From: Legionella genomosp. 1
Lineage (GTDB): Bacteria; Pseudomonadota; Gammaproteobacteria; Legionellales; Legionellaceae
Length of the DNA stretch: 9,491 nucleotides
Direction: 5' to 3'
NCBI GenBank assembly: GCA_945901965.1
Contig: CAMDMN010000067.1
Span: forward strand, 1-9,491
Below, piece after piece: positions 6,669 through 9,491 of this stretch; within the stretch, counting starts at the first letter, position 1, and each line of letters begins with the position of its first letter. Position numbers and translations under genes: made by a program. The notes beneath the pieces were generated by a model. The model did not search any database and was not told the origin of the DNA. It was given only the letters and a program-made list of their open reading frames with translations.

Positions 6669-6690
6669 CCCCTTCCCTCAAAGGAAGGGG
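6669..6690 (-). terminator. GC-rich hairpin downstream of the CsbD-family gene
   Basis: CCCCTTCC (6669-6676) and GGAAGGGG (6683-6690) make a perfect eight-base-pair stem with a six-base loop, starting seven bases beyond the CsbD-family stop codon at 6698. It is the most GC-rich element in this AT-rich region, so it is very likely functional. On the minus strand no T run follows (GGTAGCTTAG), so it may act as a 3'-end stabiliser or a weak terminator and not as a textbook Rho-independent site. Confidence 0.55.
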
Positions 6691-6697
6691 TAAATAA

Positions 6698-6895
6698 TTA
6701 ACTCTTGCTTTTAAAATCTTTCACAGCTTTTTCAACCTGCTCTTTAGTGTAACCATAATGTTTTTGCAATGTTCCAAAAATCTCTTGGTGATTACCTTCA
6801 ATAACTTTAAAGTCATCATCAGTCAATTTTCCCCATAACTGCTTCATTTGACCCTTAGTTTCTTCCCACTTACCTTCAAAAATATCTTTATTCAT
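6698..6895 (-). CDS. CsbD-family stress protein (YjbJ-like)
   Basis: This 65-residue soluble helical protein has the CsbD/YjbJ pattern throughout: the opening MNKDIFEGKWEETKGQMKQLWGKL (in two parts, residues 1-14 and 15-24), then LTDDDFKVIEGNHQEIFGTL (24-43) and a C-terminal YGYTKEQVEKAVKDF (47-61). Length is the family's usual 60-70. Members are abundant general-stress proteins in many bacteria, but their molecular function is unknown. GGAG (minus strand, 6906-6909) lies ten bases before the ATG. An upstream out-of-frame ATG at 6900 is ignored. It follows the PRC-barrel gene by 55 bases on the same strand, and the two probably form one stress-related operon ending at the hairpin 6669-6690. 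Confidence 0.93.
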   Translation of the reverse strand: MNKDIFEGKWEETKGQMKQLWGKLTDDDFKVIEGNHQEIFGTLQKHYGYTKEQVEKAVKDFKSKS

Positions 6896-6950
6896 ATCAT
6901 GTGCGCTCCAATTAGGGGCCTAAACTACACCCATTATTCTAAAAAAATAA

Positions 6951-7286
6951 TTAAAGATAATGCTTATCAATAGCAGCTGAAGTCTCAGTCGCTGTAAAAT
7001 TAGGCCAATTATCTTTATCAAATCCTGGTGCATTATTTAATCTTTCTTTATCTAGATTAAGAATAAAACAATCTTGTTCCTCATTATAAGTAAATACTTT
7101 CCAAGGAATAGGAAAGAATTTATTGCCAAAACCTAAATGTCCACCAAAATTTAAAACTAGATAACTAACTTTACCAAGAGCTTTATTGATAACAATCTCA
7201 TTGATTTTACCTAGGTTTTCACCAGCTTTATTCTTGACATCAACACCAATAACTTCACTTGCCTTTACAACTTTTCTATAAGTCAT
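6951..7286 (-). CDS. PRC-barrel domain protein
   Basis: This protein of 111 residues (113 from the upstream ATG) carries a PRC-barrel domain. The diagnostic order is the strand VVKASEVIGVDVKNKAGENL, GKINEIVINKALGKVSYLVL, the loop GGHLGFGNKFFPIPWKVF and a tail with NLDKERLNNAPGFDKDNWPN. Such stand-alone PRC proteins are common in proteobacteria near CsbD genes and are linked to stress, with RNA-processing or adaptor functions known only for larger relatives. Start choice: AGGGA (minus strand, 7293-7297) touches the ATG at 7292, leaving no spacing, but sits six bases before the second ATG at 7286. I therefore choose 7286. It is followed by the CsbD-family gene and is probably co-transcribed with it. 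Confidence 0.92.
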   Translation of the reverse strand: MTYRKVVKASEVIGVDVKNKAGENLGKINEIVINKALGKVSYLVLNFGGHLGFGNKFFPIPWKVFTYNEEQDCFILNLDKERLNNAPGFDKDNWPNFTATETSAAIDKHYL

Positions 7287-7406
7287 GGTCATTCCCTAAT
7301 TTACATTAATTGCTAGTGTTCGATAACAAACAGAGCGTTATTCATCGTGCTATAAAGTAGAGGCAAAATGAGGCAGCCAAGTAACAAAGAAATGTTCACT
7401 TGGTAA

Positions 7407-7437
7407 TTAACTATAGATCATAAAAATCTATAGTTAA
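7407..7437. repeat. Perfect 12-bp inverted repeat with 7-base loop
   Basis: TTAACTATAGAT (7407-7418) is followed by CATAAAA and its exact complement ATCTATAGTTAA (7426-7437). It lies about 120 bases upstream of the PRC-barrel start and 200 bases downstream of the effector-like gene. It could be an operator for a dimeric regulator, or a transcript hairpin. Low GC makes it a weak terminator, and no T run follows on the minus strand. Confidence 0.7.
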
Positions 7438-7535
7438 AGGAATGTTGGATAAATTTTTTATCAAATGTTAAACGTGAGTACATTCCGGGCAATTATCCAT
7501 AAATTAGTTATATTTCATAACTTATTCTAGATCTT

Positions 7536-7553
7536 CCTTGTTAATCAACAAGG
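7536..7553. repeat. Short inverted repeat (7-bp stem, 4-base loop)
   Basis: CCTTGTT (7536-7542) and AACAAGG (7547-7553) pair perfectly around AATC. It lies 85 bases downstream of the effector-like gene's stop on the minus strand. No T run follows in that direction (AAGATCTAG), so its role as terminator is doubtful. Confidence 0.45.
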
Positions 7554-7637
7554 CTATTTAATGAAAAGACTCCACTCAATCAACTGGTATTAATAACCAT
7601 TAGCATTTGTAATGAAATGTCAATTTCTTAGAATTGT

Positions 7638-8894
7638 TTATTTAAGTTGCATACCTGTATCGCTTGGACCAGGAGAATCAGAAGATGATTCACTGCTCAA
7701 AAATAATCCGAGTTTTTCAGCCACTTCAGCTATAGGTCTAACTTTGTTCTCTTGTCTATAATAACGTAACTCTCTTCCAAGTATACCTGGCACTTTATCA
7801 ATTTCATCATCACACTCTCTAATAAATTTCTCAGTAGTTTTAACTAATTCCTCCGCAGTAAGATTAAATCTTATATCAAATTCTTTTTCTAAATCTATTT
7901 TATTGTTTTGACCATCCAATCTATCAATCAAATAGCTAAGGTTAGATTGAGCATCTGGCGAAGCATTAGATAAAGCACGATTTAAATTTTGTACTAATTT
8001 AGGATCAATGCTATATACATCATGATTTAAATTTTCTATATTTATTTCAACTCGACTGATTTTTCCATTTTCAACAAATAAAATTGCTAACGTATCTGAG
8101 CTTTCGATACTAGGCGTTATTACTTCAAATTCATGTCCCAAATTTAATTCGTGTCTTGATTTGACATCAGTAGAGCTTAGGTACCTAGTTCTTTTTGGAG
8201 CAGCTAATATGATACAACCAATATTTAATTCTCCTTGAGATTCAAGTGTGCTATAACTTTTAGCGATATTAAAATTGCAGGTCATTGCCATCACTGCAGC
8301 TGACCAAGAAGGTGGAGGAGCTGTTTCAGTATCAAGTGCACGAGCAACGCTTCCATCGTGAGGGTGAATATTAAAGCCACTTGTCCTAGTCGCACTCGGT
8401 CGTGTTAACCAAAGTAACGGTGAAAACCCCCTTCCATAAAATGATTGAATAATTCCTTTTTGCCATTGTTTGATTTGTTCAGGATCCTTTTGATCTAAAT
8501 GATTTGGCAAGGACATCCCTCGATAAAAAACTGATTTTTGCTCATTTTCTTCAAAAGAAATTCCATAATACAGAAGCTCAGCATTACGTAGCTCATTTAT
8601 AGACTCGCGAAAACTATCGTTAGCCATGCACTCTAGAAATATGTTATTTCCATATGATTGCATAAATTCATCAACTTTTTCTTCAGCATCATCCTGCAAG
8701 TAATAACCAGTTAAGGTCAGTGCTGCAGATCCAGCTATTAGAGCAAGTTTATTACTATTATCAACCGCTTTTGGAAAAATTGGTCTACCTATATTTTCTC
8801 CAAATTTTCTTGCAAAAAGCCGCAGAGGCCCCCCAATACCAGACATCGGCTTTATTCTGTTGAGAACTGCTTTGAAAATATTTACACCACTCAT
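7638..8894 (-). CDS. Putative ADP-ribosyltransferase-like protein, possible secreted effector
   Basis: This 418-residue protein carries motifs in the order of R-S-E class mono-ADP-ribosyltransferases. SVFYRGMSL (121-129) supplies the NAD-binding Arg (R125). AMTCNFNIAKSY (203-214) aligns with the S-T-S-x-N-x-x-V-A-x-x-F block, keeping T205, N207 and A211. HEFEVITP (254-261) supplies the E-x-E pair (E255, E257), which in this class favours arginine targets. S-T-S is degenerate, so activity is uncertain. Residues 49-66 (NKLALIAGSAALTLTGYY) form a likely membrane segment after a basic amphipathic N-terminus. The C-terminal tail is Ser/Glu/Asp rich (SSESSSDSPGPSDTG, 400-414) and ends MQLK, which could serve as a type IV secretion signal. 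AGGA (minus, 8900-8903) precedes the ATG by five bases, and a near-consensus promoter lies upstream. The gene is monocistronic. The fold assignment needs structural confirmation. Confidence 0.6.
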   Translation of the reverse strand: MSGVNIFKAVLNRIKPMSGIGGPLRLFARKFGENIGRPIFPKAVDNSNKLALIAGSAALTLTGYYLQDDAEEKVDEFMQSYGNNIFLECMANDSFRESINELRNAELLYYGISFEENEQKSVFYRGMSLPNHLDQKDPEQIKQWQKGIIQSFYGRGFSPLLWLTRPSATRTSGFNIHPHDGSVARALDTETAPPPSWSAAVMAMTCNFNIAKSYSTLESQGELNIGCIILAAPKRTRYLSSTDVKSRHELNLGHEFEVITPSIESSDTLAILFVENGKISRVEINIENLNHDVYSIDPKLVQNLNRALSNASPDAQSNLSYLIDRLDGQNNKIDLEKEFDIRFNLTAEELVKTTEKFIRECDDEIDKVPGILGRELRYYRQENKVRPIAEVAEKLGLFLSSESSSDSPGPSDTGMQLK

Positions 8895-8906
8895 TTCGAT
8901 CCTAAA

Positions 8907-8925
8907 AAATACATATTGTGTATTT
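8907..8925. promoter_or_regulatory. Inverted repeat at the transcription start, possible operator
   Basis: AAATACA (8907-8913), TATTG, TGTATTT (8919-8925) is a perfect seven-base inverted repeat with a five-base spacer. It lies immediately downstream of the -10 box of the minus-strand promoter and covers the predicted start point near 8921. A repressor bound here would block transcription of the effector-like gene. AT-rich sequence makes chance occurrence possible. Confidence 0.4.
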
Positions 8926-8927
8926 AA

Positions 8928-8956
8928 AATATAGGATGGTATGTGGGTTTTGTCAA
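8928..8956 (-). promoter_or_regulatory. Sigma-70 promoter of the ADP-ribosyltransferase-like gene
   Basis: On the minus strand, a perfect -35 TTGACA (8951-8956) and a -10 TATATT (8928-8933) are separated by exactly 17 bases. The predicted start near 8921 gives a leader of about 26 bases that includes the AGGA ribosome binding site at 8900-8903. This is the best promoter in the window and argues that the gene is transcribed strongly, and on its own, unless repressed. Confidence 0.82.
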
Positions 8957-8962
8957 ATTACC

Positions 8963-8981
8963 GGTGCCATTTACAGGCACC
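8963..8981. terminator. Hairpin between two minus-strand genes, possible terminator
   Basis: GGTGCC (8963-8968) and GGCACC (8976-8981) form a six-base-pair GC-rich stem with a seven-base loop, 30 bases past the stop of the gene at the right edge. In the minus direction it is followed by GGTAATTTG, a poor T run. In the plus direction TGTTTTATT follows, a better one, though no plus-strand gene is near. I read it as the end of the upstream minus-strand gene, just before the promoter at 8928-8956. Confidence 0.45.
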
Positions 8982-9011
8982 TGTTTTATTTAAATCATAT
9001 TCAGGCATTAA

Positions 9012-9491
9012 TCAACGTAAGCGTAGTGACAGATCAGGATTGTCTTCAGGAATAAGTACTGTTGGGTCTAGGAGTGAATAATAAGTTGCTGCTTCATCAC
9101 TACTGGATGGAGGCATTCCAATATGTGCCTCATTACCAAATTGAGATGCGGCATCAGCACAAGCATGTGTGCCACCTATGTCCCCTGCTTCGTCAAGCTT
9201 CGAGAATGGTTCAGTTATACCTTCAAAAATTTTAACCGCTCCAACGCTGTCAATTTGTCTTAAAACGGATTGTTCATGCAGAGGATGTTCAGGATCAGTC
9301 TTTGCTACTTCGCCTGGCCAATTGATCAAATTAATTTGCTGAATATGGTTTAACTTCATCTCTGCTAAAGTTTCACTTAAGGCTTCTTTGCTTAGCTTTT
9401 CTAAAATTGGTGTGGCGGCGCTAAAACCAAAATAACCAAGACCTAATCCTTTTAAATTATAACTATGCCCTAAGTCATACGCTTGCATTTG
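9012..9491 (-). CDS. Unrecognised protein, C-terminal part (cut by right edge)
   Basis: The frame is open to the window edge, so the start is not visible. A Met codon lies at 9488 with only CAA before it and no room for a ribosome binding site. The 159 visible residues show a Gly-rich stretch GLGLGYFGFSA, then a helical acidic region (ILEKLSKEALSETLAEMKLN). NLINWPGEVAKTDPEHPLHE follows, then a Gly/Ala/Ser-rich C-terminal part with THACADAASQFGNEAHIGM. It ends PEDNPDLSLRLR. No membrane helix or known catalytic motif stands out. It is on the same strand as, and upstream of, the ADP-ribosyltransferase-like gene, but a hairpin and a strong promoter separate the two. By proximity it might also be a secreted effector; nothing in the sequence shows this. 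Confidence 0.6.
   Translation of the reverse strand, partial: QMQAYDLGHSYNLKGLGLGYFGFSAATPILEKLSKEALSETLAEMKLNHIQQINLINWPGEVAKTDPEHPLHEQSVLRQIDSVGAVKIFEGITEPFSKLDEAGDIGGTHACADAASQFGNEAHIGMPPSSSDEAATYYSLLDPTVLIPEDNPDLSLRLR

Larger units (their letters stand above)
7287..7637. other. Non-coding stretch with several inverted repeats
   Basis: No frame longer than about a dozen codons with a ribosome binding site is seen on either strand. The stretch should hold the promoter of the PRC-barrel/CsbD pair (minus strand), although I find no clear -35/-10 pair, and the 3' end of the ADP-ribosyltransferase-like gene. It contains the inverted repeats listed separately, plus weaker ones: GATAAA/TTTATC near 7450-7464 and AGTTAT/ATAACT near 7506-7522. 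CAATT/AATTG at 7621-7636 overlaps the effector-like gene's 3' edge. A small RNA cannot be ruled out. Confidence 0.5.

Noticed and set aside
7290..7292. Upstream ATG of the PRC-barrel gene
   Set aside because: The AGGGA at 7293-7297 directly touches it, leaving no spacing. The ATG at 7284-7286 has six bases of spacing.
1..9491. CRISPR array, tRNA, rRNA, insertion sequence or attachment site
   Set aside because: No regularly spaced direct repeats, cloverleaf, transposase or terminal inverted repeats with target duplication were seen on either strand.

Overview
The window is AT-rich (about one third G+C by eye) and looks like a gammaproteobacterial chromosome. Legionella or a relative is my best guess. 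The reasons are the base composition, an outer-membrane barrel protein, a CsbD/PRC-barrel stress pair, and a gene resembling a secreted ADP-ribosyltransferase effector. The assignment is inference; there is no rRNA or other marker gene.

Layout. Positions 1-393 hold the 3' end of an outer-membrane beta-barrel gene. Positions 451-6413, all on the plus strand, form the centre of interest: a compact cluster for a ribosomally made, azole-modified peptide of the microcin B17 type. It starts with a 34-residue precursor gene (451-555) ending in Ser-Cys4-Ser-Ser-Asn. A strong hairpin (561-598) follows, then an MFS exporter of the DHA2/MdtD type (610-2001), an McbB-like leader-binding partner (2097-2975), an McbC/SagB-type FMN azoline dehydrogenase (2979-3776), a YcaO/McbD-type cyclodehydratase (3773-4978) and a TPR-like protein of unknown function (4995-6413).

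The proposed logic is as follows. McbB-like and YcaO proteins bind the acidic leader and cyclise Cys and Ser of the tail. The SagB-type enzyme oxidises azolines to azoles, and the MFS protein exports the product. The hairpin between precursor and exporter should make precursor transcripts more abundant than enzyme transcripts. No leader protease and no McbG-like immunity protein are visible, so these jobs fall to the TPR protein, to the exporter, or to genes elsewhere.

From 6417 onward the genes are on the minus strand: a 52-residue Lys-rich small protein (6417-6575), a CsbD-family protein (6698-6895) and a PRC-barrel protein (6951-7286). A 350-base non-coding stretch with several inverted repeats follows. 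Then comes a 418-residue protein with ADP-ribosyltransferase-like motifs (7638-8894), driven by a near-consensus sigma-70 promoter at 8928-8956, and finally the 3' part of an unrecognised gene running off the right edge.
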